In this document: in pieces, positions 17,244 to 27,693 of the stretch
How the letters are laid out: the number at the start of each line of letters is the position of its first letter
How positions within the stretch are numbered: position 1 is the first letter of the stretch
Assembly: GCA_039934475.1 (NCBI GenBank)
Contig: JBDTMC010000010.1
Span: 1-39,448, forward strand
Length of the DNA stretch: 39,448 bases
Direction of reading: 5' to 3'
Source: JBDTMC01 sp039934475
Lineage (GTDB): Bacteria; Acidobacteriota; Terriglobia; Bryobacterales; Bryobacteraceae
Translations under genes and position numbers: made by a program
Notes under the pieces: model-generated
What the model was told of the DNA's origin: nothing
What the model saw: the letters and a program-made list of their open reading frames with translations, nothing else
Databases searched by the model: none

Positions 17244-19420
17244 AAGATACGCCCCACGCCGAACCACCACTTGGCACGGCCGTGTGTGGCGCTACCGCCG
17301 AAGTACACCGGGCCCAGAACCGTTTTTGCTACCACCGCGGCAGAGCCGTCCATTGGCAGATGGGGCGCCACAGGGTTACCGTAGACCTTACCGATCTCAT
17401 AAGCACCCACCAGATAGACTCCCTCACCCACAAGCGGACTCAGGCTGAGGAGTTTGTGCTCATAACCGCCCTGGCCAAAAAAGAACTGGTTTCCGAGAAG
17501 TTCGTTCACACCGTAGGCGCCCAGACGAAAGGGGCCTCCCAAGCTGAAGGACTGCAGTCCCAGCCTTCTTGTGTCGAACGCAGTACCGCCTGCCCCGCCG
17601 ATGAACAAAGACCCTCTTGCACTTACACGCTTAAAGTACAACCATTGCGTTTGCAGCGAGGGATAGCCCCCGCCCACGGGACCGGACGTTAGCCAATCAA
17701 ACCGGCTCAGGTTCACAAATCCCGCTCTGGGCAGCATCGCGTCATCCTGGCCCAGGTATTGAAACCTCACCGAGGTGTCGCCGTATGTCTTCGACGTGTT
17801 GGGCGCGATGGGCGTACCAATCTTCAGCGTGGCGTCCGTGAAGATCACGTCCTGACCTACTCGTATCTCGGCTTTCCGGCCGATCAAATGACCGATATCG
17901 ACACCACCATTGGCGCGGATGACGGAGTAGTCGGCGATTCTGCTGTCGCTGTTATAGACGTCGAACTTCGACCTGCTGATGCCAGCCCGCGGCGCCACAA
18001 ACCAACCGTTCTCCCCGAGAGGCCGGAAATATTCGGTGTTAGCTCCATAGTTAGTTCCGAAGGAAGCGTCCGTGCGCCACTCGGTGCCGAAACTACCGAC
18101 ATTGAATAGAGTCAGGCGAGCGGCCAGACCGAACCGGACGTCGCTGCTATCGGACCCATCGATCAGCACGCCAATATTCAGGAACGGTGGTCCATAAGAC
18201 TTCTCCGCTGCGTTAATTTCCAAACCGTCGCGCCCGTCCTTACGGACCATGCCATAACGGAGGTTGCTGAGTGGTCCCTCTCCGGCCAGCAAGCTCAACT
18301 GCCGGTCAAGACCCTCCGTGTCCACTGCCTTGCCGACGGCGGCACTAAACTTCTTCTCGATCCTGCGGGCCTCGGCCGGACTTGTGCCCGTCACCGTGAC
18401 AAACTCCGGTTTAGGCACGTCAGTGCGGCGGCGAGCGTCCCTCTTGGCGGTGTACAGAGTCCACTCTTCAGGCGAGAGCGTGAACGTCGAGAGAAGCGCC
18501 TTCTTCCTATCGGCTGCTTCAAACCCTTTCGGAATGATGGCCGCACTCTCAGTGAAGTCGGTTGCCGTAAAGCCCTTCAGGTCGGCGTTCAGCAGGATAT
18601 CCGCCAGTTCGATATTCCGTTTTTCGTTGGCGGAAATCATGATGGAAATCGTCCTGCCGGCGATACCCAGCGGAGATCCCATCGCTTTCGGGTCGGGCGG
18701 GCCAAGGTCAAGCATCACGGCGATCACGATATCGACGCCCATGCGTTTGGCCACGTCAACGGGCAAATTATTCAGCGCCCCGCCATCGGTGTAGAGGGCC
18801 CCGCCGGTACCCTTCGCCGGAGAGAAAATAGCGGGAATCGACATGGTGGCCCGCAGCGCCTGCGCCAGCGAGCCACGGTCGAACACCTTTTGGGTTCCCG
18901 AGGTCATGTCGGTGGCGACGCAGCGGAACGGAATGGGCAGGTCGTCGAAACTGGCGAGTTCGAAGTACGGCAGGAGCGTCCCGGCAAGAATGCCGTCCAC
19001 GGCTTGGCCGGAATTGAGACCGGATGGTCCACCGAAGCCATTCCGGATACCGAATTCAAGCCGGTTGGGGTAGGCGAGACGATCTTCCTTGCGGCGATAA
19101 CTTAGATCCTGAAATTCAATCTGTCCGGCCAGAACGGTGTGCCAGTCAATGTCCTGGACCAGCGTCTTGATCTCCTCCGGGCTCTTGCCGGCGGCATAGA
19201 GTCCGCCCACGAGGCCGCCCATACTGGTGCCCGTAATAACATCCACCGGAATGCGATTCTGCTCCATCCAGGCGAGGACGCCGATGTGAGCGAAGCCTAG
19301 CGCACCGCCGCCTTCCAGCACCAAGCCGATACGCTTGCGCTGTGTAGCCGGCGGCTCGGCCGCAAGCGAGCAGAGGCACGCCAACGTCACCAGAAGGACA
19401 CTGGATTTCCGGAATATCAT
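17240..19420 (-). CDS. Patatin-like phospholipase with BamA-like barrel (type Vd autotransporter)
   Basis: The 726-residue protein starts with a signal peptide (MIFRKSSVLLVTLACLCSLAAE). The patatin domain has an oxyanion loop 'LEGGGALG', the nucleophile elbow 'GTSMGG' (Ser66) and 'TDGGALNNLP' (Asp212), the Ser-Asp dyad of patatins. A POTRA-like segment follows (about 335-395) and then an outer-membrane barrel (about 400-726) ending 'KWWFGVGRIF' with the terminal Phe. This order and length match PlpD of Pseudomonas, a type Vd secreted lipase. The enzyme probably cleaves phospholipids at the cell surface. The ATG overlaps the TPR gene stop by 4 bp (ATGA). Family assignment is firm, while secretion of the patatin part is inferred from architecture. 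Confidence 0.88.
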   Translation of the reverse strand: MIFRKSSVLLVTLACLCSLAAEPPATQRKRIGLVLEGGGALGFAHIGVLAWMEQNRIPVDVITGTSMGGLVGGLYAAGKSPEEIKTLVQDIDWHTVLAGQIEFQDLSYRRKEDRLAYPNRLEFGIRNGFGGPSGLNSGQAVDGILAGTLLPYFELASFDDLPIPFRCVATDMTSGTQKVFDRGSLAQALRATMSIPAIFSPAKGTGGALYTDGGALNNLPVDVAKRMGVDIVIAVMLDLGPPDPKAMGSPLGIAGRTISIMISANEKRNIELADILLNADLKGFTATDFTESAAIIPKGFEAADRKKALLSTFTLSPEEWTLYTAKRDARRRTDVPKPEFVTVTGTSPAEARRIEKKFSAAVGKAVDTEGLDRQLSLLAGEGPLSNLRYGMVRKDGRDGLEINAAEKSYGPPFLNIGVLIDGSDSSDVRFGLAARLTLFNVGSFGTEWRTDASFGTNYGANTEYFRPLGENGWFVAPRAGISRSKFDVYNSDSRIADYSVIRANGGVDIGHLIGRKAEIRVGQDVIFTDATLKIGTPIAPNTSKTYGDTSVRFQYLGQDDAMLPRAGFVNLSRFDWLTSGPVGGGYPSLQTQWLYFKRVSARGSLFIGGAGGTAFDTRRLGLQSFSLGGPFRLGAYGVNELLGNQFFFGQGGYEHKLLSLSPLVGEGVYLVGAYEIGKVYGNPVAPHLPMDGSAAVVAKTVLGPVYFGGSATHGRAKWWFGVGRIF

Positions 19421-21153
19421 TTCGTTTCGCTGCGGCGGCGCAGGCCTGGCGCCAAGCGATACGCTTCTCCAAATTCGGTTGTGGCCCGCGCCTTATCACC
19501 CAAAGCTTGCATGATTAATCCTAGATTGTAATGGGCCTCGGCGTATGTGGGCTTCAGGCGGATGGCCGATTCAAGAGCCGCGCGCGCCGGTGACAGGTCC
19601 TTCACTTCCAGCAGCACCAGTCCGAGATTATTGAAGGCTTGTGAATTCTGAGGGTCGCGCCTCAGCAGTTCCCGGTATGTCTGTGCAGCCGCAGCGAACT
19701 GGCGTTGCCCCTGCTGAGCCAGGCCAAGTTGCAGCCTTGCCTCCGCCTGTGAAGGATCGAGTGCGATGGCTTCCGTAAGCTCCACGGCCGCTGCTGCGGC
19801 GTCGCCTTTCGCCAGCAATGCGACGCCAAGGTTGTAATGCGCTTCGGCCAGATCCGGATCATCCATCGTTGCCTGACGAAACTCCGCGATCGCTTTGGCC
19901 CAGTCTTGGCGGCGGGCGTGCCAGGCACCCAGACTGACATGCGCCTGGGCGTAGTCTGGCTGCAACTCGAGCGCCCGGCGATAGGCCGCCAGCGCAGCAT
20001 CCGGTTGACCCGTGCGGTCGCGCGCCAATCCGAGGAAATAGAATCCGGTGGCCAGCGTCGGGCTAACCTCGGTGGCCTTCTGAAAACGCTCCAGCGCGGC
20101 GGCGGGATCGTTTTTCCGCAACAGCTCCACCCCGCTTAGGATGAGACTCTTCGCTTCAGCCAGTTGCGTCCGAAACGCACGCAACGCTCCAATCTCCTTC
20201 AACTGCTCCTGTGCGGCGGTGGCATCACCCTGCTTCCGCAGAGAGATGCCGAGGGCATAGCGGGCCTTCTCGAAGTCGGGCTTCAGCCGCAGCGCTTGCT
20301 GAAACATCGCAATGGCGCCAGGCAAGTCATCCTCGGATTTCAACGCCATGCCCAGTTCATAGGGCGCCTGAGGGCCGGAAGGATCCAGCCTGACGGCGGC
20401 TCGAAATTCTTCGATCGCCGGCTGCAACGATCCCTGGCGGCGCAGCACTACACCCATATAGACGTGGGCGGGAGCGAGCGTCTGATCCAACGCGATAGCC
20501 CGGCGGAACGCCTCCCCCGCCCCATTCAAATCGCCGGTGCGCCCGAGCGCCGTGCCCAGTTCCAATTGAACTCCGGCATCGAGGGCCCCTAGTTGCACAC
20601 AACGCCGCAGGTGCTCCACCGCACGTTCGCTGTTACCGGTAGCCAGATAGAGTTGCGCCAGCAGGCGGTGCGCTTGCGGCGGCTCCGGCTTGTCCTGAAC
20701 TGCGCGTTCCAACACCGTTTGCGCCTCGGCGTATTCCCGCTGCTGCACCAGTGCCCGCCCCAGATACAGCCGCGTTTTCGAAGCCGTGGGATCCAGTTGC
20801 AGCGCCGCGCGCAAAGCGGCCAAAGCCGGCGCCACACGTCCCATTTCGTATAGCGCCGCGCCATAACCGTACTGTGCCGCCGCCCACTTCGGACGCAGCC
20901 GCACGGTGGATTCAAACGCAGACGCCGCCCCTGGCAAATCGCCTTTGTACTTCAGCGCCAGTGCGAGGTTGTAACTGGTATCGGCATCATTCGATTCCAA
21001 CCGCAGAGTCTGGCGAAAGTTCTCAATGGCGACGTCCCAACTCTTCGCCGCCGCGGCTGCAAGCGCCTTCTGCCGGTAAGTTTCAGCATCGCTCGCGCCG
21101 GCGGCCGTGCACAGACCGCCGGCGACAAGCAACAGGAGAACTACAGTCCTCAC
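19417..21153 (-). CDS. TPR-repeat protein, secreted
   Basis: This 578-residue protein is a signal peptide (VRTVVLLLLVAGGLCTAAGA) followed by a chain of about 15 tetratricopeptide repeats covering nearly all the rest. Repeats of the form 'A...NLGL.L...D...A...F..AL.L.P....A' are plain, for example 'AHYNLGVALLAKGDAAAAAV'. TPR superhelices hold partner proteins. It starts with GTG at 21153, overlapping the receptor stop by 4 bp, and its stop overlaps the patatin ATG by 4 bp, so the three are co-translated. It may act as a periplasmic adaptor between receptor and lipase. That is inference; no specific partner motif is seen. Confidence 0.88.
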   Translation of the reverse strand: MRTVVLLLLVAGGLCTAAGASDAETYRQKALAAAAAKSWDVAIENFRQTLRLESNDADTSYNLALALKYKGDLPGAASAFESTVRLRPKWAAAQYGYGAALYEMGRVAPALAALRAALQLDPTASKTRLYLGRALVQQREYAEAQTVLERAVQDKPEPPQAHRLLAQLYLATGNSERAVEHLRRCVQLGALDAGVQLELGTALGRTGDLNGAGEAFRRAIALDQTLAPAHVYMGVVLRRQGSLQPAIEEFRAAVRLDPSGPQAPYELGMALKSEDDLPGAIAMFQQALRLKPDFEKARYALGISLRKQGDATAAQEQLKEIGALRAFRTQLAEAKSLILSGVELLRKNDPAAALERFQKATEVSPTLATGFYFLGLARDRTGQPDAALAAYRRALELQPDYAQAHVSLGAWHARRQDWAKAIAEFRQATMDDPDLAEAHYNLGVALLAKGDAAAAAVELTEAIALDPSQAEARLQLGLAQQGQRQFAAAAQTYRELLRRDPQNSQAFNNLGLVLLEVKDLSPARAALESAIRLKPTYAEAHYNLGLIMQALGDKARATTEFGEAYRLAPGLRRRSETK

Positions 21154-24100
21154 CAGTTAAACTTCATGCTCACCTGGCCGATGCGGGGATCGCGAGCGCT
21201 ACCCACTCGGCCAAACCGGCTGCTGCTGAAGTTACCGCTTGGGTTGTAGAACTGAGCGTGGTTGAACACGTTGAAGAACTCAGCGCGGAGTTCAATCGTC
21301 GTCTTCTCGGTGATAGGGGTGATCTTCGCAAACGACACGTCGGAATTGAAGATTCCGGGACCATGGAAGAAGCGCCGGTTGGCCGTTCCGAATTGCCCTG
21401 GTTGACCGGATGCGAAGGCTTCCGGCAGGAAGTAGGTGTTATCCCCGTTGGGCCCAGCGTTCCTGGGGTTTTGCGTGTGTACAGCGCCAACCAAGTCGGG
21501 AACGTCGGTGGAACCGCTGCCCACCAGCGAGACATCCTGCCCCTGGCTGAGACGGATGGGGAAACCAGTAGAGGCACGAGTGATACCGTTCAAAGCCCAG
21601 CCACGGGTGAGACGCTTTGGCGCCGTACCCAAGAAACGGTCGAAAGGAATCGCCCAGGCATAACTGACCACGAAGTTGTGCGTAACATCGAAGGCGGCCA
21701 GTGACCGGCTGAGACGGTAGTTGCTGAAGTTGACCCACTCGCCAAAGCCGGATGAGTTATCGATGGCCTTGGAGAACGTGTAGGCGGCAAGGAACGTGAC
21801 GTCGGCAGCCTTTCTCTGTACGGTCGCCTGGAACGAGTTGTAGTTGGAATTGGCGAGGTTCACGGTGTACGTGTTGCCGTAGCCGAAAGCCGGCCCCAGT
21901 TTGTCGCGTGTCCCAAGCACCTGATCGCCGTTGGGAAGCGTGTAAGTGGTTTGCTCGCCATTAGGCCCGCACTCCGGAGTGGCGCCTATTGCGTTCAAGT
22001 GCTGACACAAGGCGGCATTGCCAGGGTTTGCGTCATACTGCGAAATCAGCTTGTGCCCCTGGGTGCCGACGAACGCAAGCGTCATCACGGTGTTATTGGT
22101 AAGTTCCCGCTGAATGCTCAGATTGTAGTGCTCCGCGTAGGGCAATCGGTTGTGCGGGGAGTATCCCGGCGAATAGGAGATGGGCAGGTAGATGGAATAA
22201 TCGATCGTCTTATTGGCCGGGGAACCGGGAATCGGGAACTGGAAGGGGAAGCGCTGGGTTTGGCTCGCCCCGGTCGCCCGGGTGCGGAACGGTTCGTCGA
22301 ACATCGTCGGTTCCGGGCTCACCCAGTACAAACCGAAGGGCGCGTCGCCGACTTCGTAGAACAGGTTCAAGTCTTCCACAGCCGTGTAGTACAAACCGAA
22401 CGCGGCGCGGATACTGGTCTTACCTGGCCCGCCGAAGATCTTGCCCAACACGCCGTCCTTAAAGCCCGGCGAGTAGGCGAAGCCCACACGTGGCGCCACG
22501 TTGTTGTAGTCGGTGGGCGCCAGTGTTCTCGGAATCCCCGGATCGCCAGGCACCACCCATCCCGTCGGAGCGGTGGGAAACATCGTCGACTGCAAACCGG
22601 GGACGATCGTTTCGATCTTGCCCTGCGTGTCGTACCACGGCATGCTGACTTCCCAGCGCAGACCGAGGTTGAGCGTGAAGTTCGGCTTTAGCTTATAGGC
22701 GTCCTGCACGAAGGCGCCACCGTAGCGCGTACGGGAATCGAGGAACTGCTGGCTGCATTGGTTGTAGTTCTGTGGCGCGCCCAGCAAGAAGTCGGCGAAA
22801 TCGCTGCCTGTTTCGCTGCCGTCAAATGTGAAATCGCCGTTCGGCGCGCACGTGTTGCGCTCGTTGATCTGGAGATAGCGGAACTCACCGCCGAATTTCG
22901 TGGTGTGCTTGCCCCACACTTTGGAGAAGTTGTCGGAAACGTGCCACGTGTTGTTCGGCTGGAACGTCGTCAACGTCGGGACGCCGATGGAGAAATCGTT
23001 GAAATACAGTGGCGGCACTGTCTGCGGGAAATTGGCCGGGCCGGATGGATTGATACCCAGCGTATTGTTGCCGGTGACGAAGCCGAGATCGCTGAGTTGA
23101 GCAAAGCTGCTGTTCGGCGAGGTGGTGACGGTAGCGGTGCGGAAGAAGCTCACGCGGAACTCATTCACCTGTGCCGGTCCGAGGGTCTTCGTGTTACTGA
23201 ACACGGCTTGTTGCGCGCGGGTGGGCGTAACTGCGCCAAACCCGGGAACGCTGGCCGCGGCCAGAGGGTCGGAAACTGTCGAATCGTCGAAATGGTAGTA
23301 GACGGACCAGTTGCCTGTGCTCTTTGTGTTGAGGTCGATGCGCTGGCCCATCTTGTCGTCGCTGATGGTCCGTTTCTCCGCGGCGCTGGCGAAGCCGTCC
23401 GGACCCTGGTTGGGAACAGGAATGTATTTCAGCAGGTTGACGGACGGTTTTGAGAAAGCCCGCTGTGGAATCACTCCGCCGGGAAACACGCAATTGGCGG
23501 TACTGTTGCAGCCGCTGTACGCTTCGCCATCGTGGACGGCGTAGCCAAGCCGCTGTTGCAGCACGCCCGCCCAGTAGTCGCCCTTCACGGTTTGCGACGC
23601 ACCGTTCGCGTCCAGAAACACCCCGGGGTCGAAGACGCCTGATCGCATGTCCTGAGTCGGGACGCTTACTAAACCGGTGCTGGCGCCTTGCACCTGCCGC
23701 GTGCCTTGATAATCAGTGAACCAGAACAGGCGGTTCTTGAGGATCGGCCCACCCACGGCGTATCCGAACTGATTCCGCCGCAACTCGCCCTTCGAGGGAT
23801 CGAAGAAGTTGCGCGAATCGAGCTTGTCGTTGCGAATGAATTCAAAGCCCGTACCATGGAATCCGTTGCTTCCCGACTTAGTGATGGCATTCATCACGCT
23901 ACCGCTGAAGCGCCCATATTCAGCGTCGAAGCTATTAGTGATAAGGCGGAACTCCGCGATGGAATCCAGGTTCGGAATCACGGCCGCGCCCAGGTTGCGG
24001 CCCTCGCTGACGTCTCCACCGTTCACCAGAAACGCATTCGCGGTTTCGCGCTGGCCGTTTACAGAAACGTTGCCGGCGGACAAGCCCCCCGACACCGGAC

Positions 24101-24614
24101 GATCCTGTTGCATCGACCCAGCCGAGGCCGGTGCTACGCCCGCTTGCAGCCCCAGTAGATCGACGTAACTACGCCCGTTCAGAGGCAGCGCCAGCATCTT
24201 CTTCGACTCAATGACGTCGCCCAATTGCGAGTTCTCGGTCTCCACCTGGATCGCTTCGCCGGTGACGCTGACTTGTTGTTGTACGTTGCCCACCTGCAGC
24301 ACGAAATCGACGCGCAGCTGGTCGTTGACCTTCAATTCGGTGCCCGTATTCACTGCCTGCTGGAATCCAGGGGCGGTAGCCGTGATCTTGTAGGGACCAG
24401 GCGGCAGCGCCAGGAGGCGGTATTGGCCGTCCACGCCGCTGGTGGTTGATTGTGTGTAGTTGGTTTGAGTGTTCGTGACTTCAATCCGGGCCCCACGGAC
24501 CATGGCCTCCGTACTATCGCGAACATTGCCCAGAATAGAGCCGGTGACGTCGGCAAACACGTGACCACTGAAGATAGTGAACACCAACAAGGGTGCGAAA
24601 AACGCCGAGCGCAT
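21150..24614 (-). CDS. TonB-dependent receptor, Oar-like
   Basis: From ATG 24614 the protein has 1154 residues. That start is chosen because GGAGG (24625-24621) lies 6 nt upstream; the in-frame ATG at 24620 would leave no spacing. After the signal peptide (MRSAFFAPLLVFTIFSGHVFA) comes a CarboxypepD_reg domain ('SILGNVRDSTEAMVRGARIE', 'GVDGQYRLLALPPGPYKITA'), then a plug domain with 'LALPLNGRSYVDLLGLQAG', then a long beta-barrel ending 'QVSMKFNW' with a terminal aromatic. This is the acidobacterial and myxobacterial Oar-like layout. It probably imports or binds a large substrate such as oligosaccharide, peptide or siderophore, driven by TonB. It is the first gene of the receptor, TPR, patatin operon. 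The substrate is unknown. Confidence 0.9.
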   Translation of the reverse strand: MRSAFFAPLLVFTIFSGHVFADVTGSILGNVRDSTEAMVRGARIEVTNTQTNYTQSTTSGVDGQYRLLALPPGPYKITATAPGFQQAVNTGTELKVNDQLRVDFVLQVGNVQQQVSVTGEAIQVETENSQLGDVIESKKMLALPLNGRSYVDLLGLQAGVAPASAGSMQQDRPVSGGLSAGNVSVNGQRETANAFLVNGGDVSEGRNLGAAVIPNLDSIAEFRLITNSFDAEYGRFSGSVMNAITKSGSNGFHGTGFEFIRNDKLDSRNFFDPSKGELRRNQFGYAVGGPILKNRLFWFTDYQGTRQVQGASTGLVSVPTQDMRSGVFDPGVFLDANGASQTVKGDYWAGVLQQRLGYAVHDGEAYSGCNSTANCVFPGGVIPQRAFSKPSVNLLKYIPVPNQGPDGFASAAEKRTISDDKMGQRIDLNTKSTGNWSVYYHFDDSTVSDPLAAASVPGFGAVTPTRAQQAVFSNTKTLGPAQVNEFRVSFFRTATVTTSPNSSFAQLSDLGFVTGNNTLGINPSGPANFPQTVPPLYFNDFSIGVPTLTTFQPNNTWHVSDNFSKVWGKHTTKFGGEFRYLQINERNTCAPNGDFTFDGSETGSDFADFLLGAPQNYNQCSQQFLDSRTRYGGAFVQDAYKLKPNFTLNLGLRWEVSMPWYDTQGKIETIVPGLQSTMFPTAPTGWVVPGDPGIPRTLAPTDYNNVAPRVGFAYSPGFKDGVLGKIFGGPGKTSIRAAFGLYYTAVEDLNLFYEVGDAPFGLYWVSPEPTMFDEPFRTRATGASQTQRFPFQFPIPGSPANKTIDYSIYLPISYSPGYSPHNRLPYAEHYNLSIQRELTNNTVMTLAFVGTQGHKLISQYDANPGNAALCQHLNAIGATPECGPNGEQTTYTLPNGDQVLGTRDKLGPAFGYGNTYTVNLANSNYNSFQATVQRKAADVTFLAAYTFSKAIDNSSGFGEWVNFSNYRLSRSLAAFDVTHNFVVSYAWAIPFDRFLGTAPKRLTRGWALNGITRASTGFPIRLSQGQDVSLVGSGSTDVPDLVGAVHTQNPRNAGPNGDNTYFLPEAFASGQPGQFGTANRRFFHGPGIFNSDVSFAKITPITEKTTIELRAEFFNVFNHAQFYNPSGNFSSSRFGRVGSARDPRIGQVSMKFNW

Positions 24615-24886
24615 GTGCATCCTCCAAGGCGGGAATCTGTTGCAGGATGGTGACACGAAAGGACGCGCAGAGTCAAGTCAATTTTGGACGCTTGCGCCCT
24701 GCGCGCCTGGATCTAAAAGGTCAATTTACGACCGTCACGCGATGATCTGATCGTGTATTTGGCCCGCCACATCCGTGAAACGAAAATCGATAGTTAAGTC
24801 CATACCTAACCCCCGCGACGGTGAGGGAGGTCGAGTAGACGGTTGGCGGCCAAACTCGTACCCTGCACCTGAAACCACGGACTCAG
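24615..24886 (-). promoter_or_regulatory. Intergenic region upstream of the Oar-like operon, weak promoter
   Basis: This 272-bp region lies between the receptor start and the formate-THF ligase stop, both on the minus strand. Two overlapping TTGACT copies (24681-24676 and 24676-24671, minus strand) are good -35 boxes, but the -10 at 17 bp spacing (TCACCA, 24653-24648) is poor, so the real promoter may be different. No gene, RNA or clear intrinsic terminator is seen in the rest. Confidence 0.25.
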
Positions 24887-26476
<1,590 letters not shown>

Positions 26477-26482
26477 GTTTCT

Positions 26483-26923
26483 CTAGGGTAGCCTGCGCGA
26501 CACCACGAGGAGGTGCTCACAGGCAAGGACGACCTCGCCGCGCTGGTTGAAGGCTTCACACAATTCGACGACGATTCCCGATTCAGGCTTCTTGAAATCG
26601 CGCTTGTCCTTGATCGTCACGCGGGTGTGGATGGTGTCTCCGATAAACACGGGACGGATGAAGCGGAGGCGGTCATAACCGTAGGAGAAGGCTTCGGGAT
26701 TGACTTCGCCCGCGGTGAGGCCGACGGCGACGGCGAAGATAAGCGTGCCGTGGGCAATGCGCTGGCCGAAGGGCTGTGTGCGGCACCACTCGGCGTCCAT
26801 GTGATGCGGGTAGAAGTCGCCCGACTGGCCGGCGTGGATGATGATGTCGGCTTCGGTGATGGTGCGGCCGTTCGTAACCCGGACGGCGCCGACGGAGTAG
26901 TCTTCAAAGAAAATCGATGTCAT
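26483..26923 (-). CDS. MaoC-family (R)-specific hydratase, intact active site
   Basis: The 146-residue hot-dog protein starts at ATG 26923, overlapping the IclR stop by 4 bp; an upstream in-frame start would add a 55-residue tail unlike the family. It has the hydratase-2 motif 'SGDFYPHHMD' (Asp36, His41 as the catalytic pair) and 'FGQRIAHGTLIFAVAVGL', with 'RLRFIRPVFIGDTI' after. Such enzymes hydrate or dehydrate enoyl-CoA, mesaconyl-CoA or similar thioesters. It resembles the other MaoC protein of this operon (28859-29377), sharing 'FSYGYDRLRFI' and 'PVFIGDTI', so the two look like duplicates. It may be the active partner of a heteromer. Substrate unknown. Confidence 0.9.
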   Translation of the reverse strand: MTSIFFEDYSVGAVRVTNGRTITEADIIIHAGQSGDFYPHHMDAEWCRTQPFGQRIAHGTLIFAVAVGLTAGEVNPEAFSYGYDRLRFIRPVFIGDTIHTRVTIKDKRDFKKPESGIVVELCEAFNQRGEVVLACEHLLVVSRRLP

Positions 26924-27693
26924 TGGCTTAGCCCCAACGCGTTGGTGATGGTGGCGGCACAGGCTTGGAGCGACTTCACGAGAGTGGCGACGTAATTGGC
27001 TTCGTTTTCGCCAAATTTCATGCAGGCGATGGCGAGCGCCGCGGAGACGCCGATTTCCGGGCTTCCCATCGGGACCGCGATGTCGCATAAGCCGCCGCGT
27101 TCCGCCCGTCGCTCCACGCCATAACGTTCGCGCCTGAGACGGCGGCAGGCCGCAAGAAGCTGCTGGCGTTCGGCGGCGGTCATAGCGGCGTAATCTTCGT
27201 CGTGGGAAAGAAGGTCGTCGCGCTCTCCATCGATTAGGTTCGCGAGCAGAAGGCGGCCGGAGTTGGTATGGACCACCGGGAAACGGGCGCCGACATCGAA
27301 GGAGATGCGCCAGCGGCCGGGAGCCCCGACGTCGATGAGAACGACGAGTTTGCCGCGGTTGATGACACTGAGATGGACGGATTCGCCGGCGGACTCGGCG
27401 AGTTCGCGCATAGGGATTGCCGCCGCACGGAGGAGGCTTTCCAATGGCGTGTGCGTATGCGAGAGCTCGAAGAGTTTCAAGGTGAGGCTGTATTTGCCGG
27501 ATACCGCATCTTTGGCGACATAGGCTCGCTCTTCGAAGCGGGTCATGAGGCGGAAGACGCCGCTAGCGGTGGTTTGGAGCGTGCGGGCTATATCGGTGAG
27601 CGAGAGAGGAACGGGGCTGGCCGAAAGCGCTTCGAGAATATCGAGGCCGCGGTCGAGCGCAGGGACGGCGTAGTTAGGAGGCTTCTTTTTCAA
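26920..27693 (-). CDS. IclR-family transcriptional regulator
   Basis: The 257-residue protein starts at TTG 27693: GGAGG lies 4 nt upstream, and the stop of the preceding gene overlaps it (TTGA), so translation is coupled. The N-terminal winged helix ('ALDRGLDILEALSA' then 'LSLTDIARTLQTTASGVFRLM', about 12-60) and the C-terminal effector domain ('RGKLVVLIDVGAPGRWRISFDVG', 'GVSAALAIACMKFG') are typical. IclR proteins usually bind small carboxylates and control the operon around them, so it probably regulates this operon. An IclR gene inside the operon, rather than divergent to it, is less usual. The promoter at 32755-32784 is a possible target. Confidence 0.92.
   Translation of the reverse strand: MKKKPPNYAVPALDRGLDILEALSASPVPLSLTDIARTLQTTASGVFRLMTRFEERAYVAKDAVSGKYSLTLKLFELSHTHTPLESLLRAAAIPMRELAESAGESVHLSVINRGKLVVLIDVGAPGRWRISFDVGARFPVVHTNSGRLLLANLIDGERDDLLSHDEDYAAMTAAERQQLLAACRRLRRERYGVERRAERGGLCDIAVPMGSPEIGVSAALAIACMKFGENEANYVATLVKSLQACAATITNALGLSQ

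Noticed and set aside
26924..27088. An N-terminal extension of the MaoC protein
   Set aside because: The extra 55 residues are basic, unlike the family, and lie inside the IclR coding sequence; ATG 26923 overlaps the IclR stop by 4 bp.
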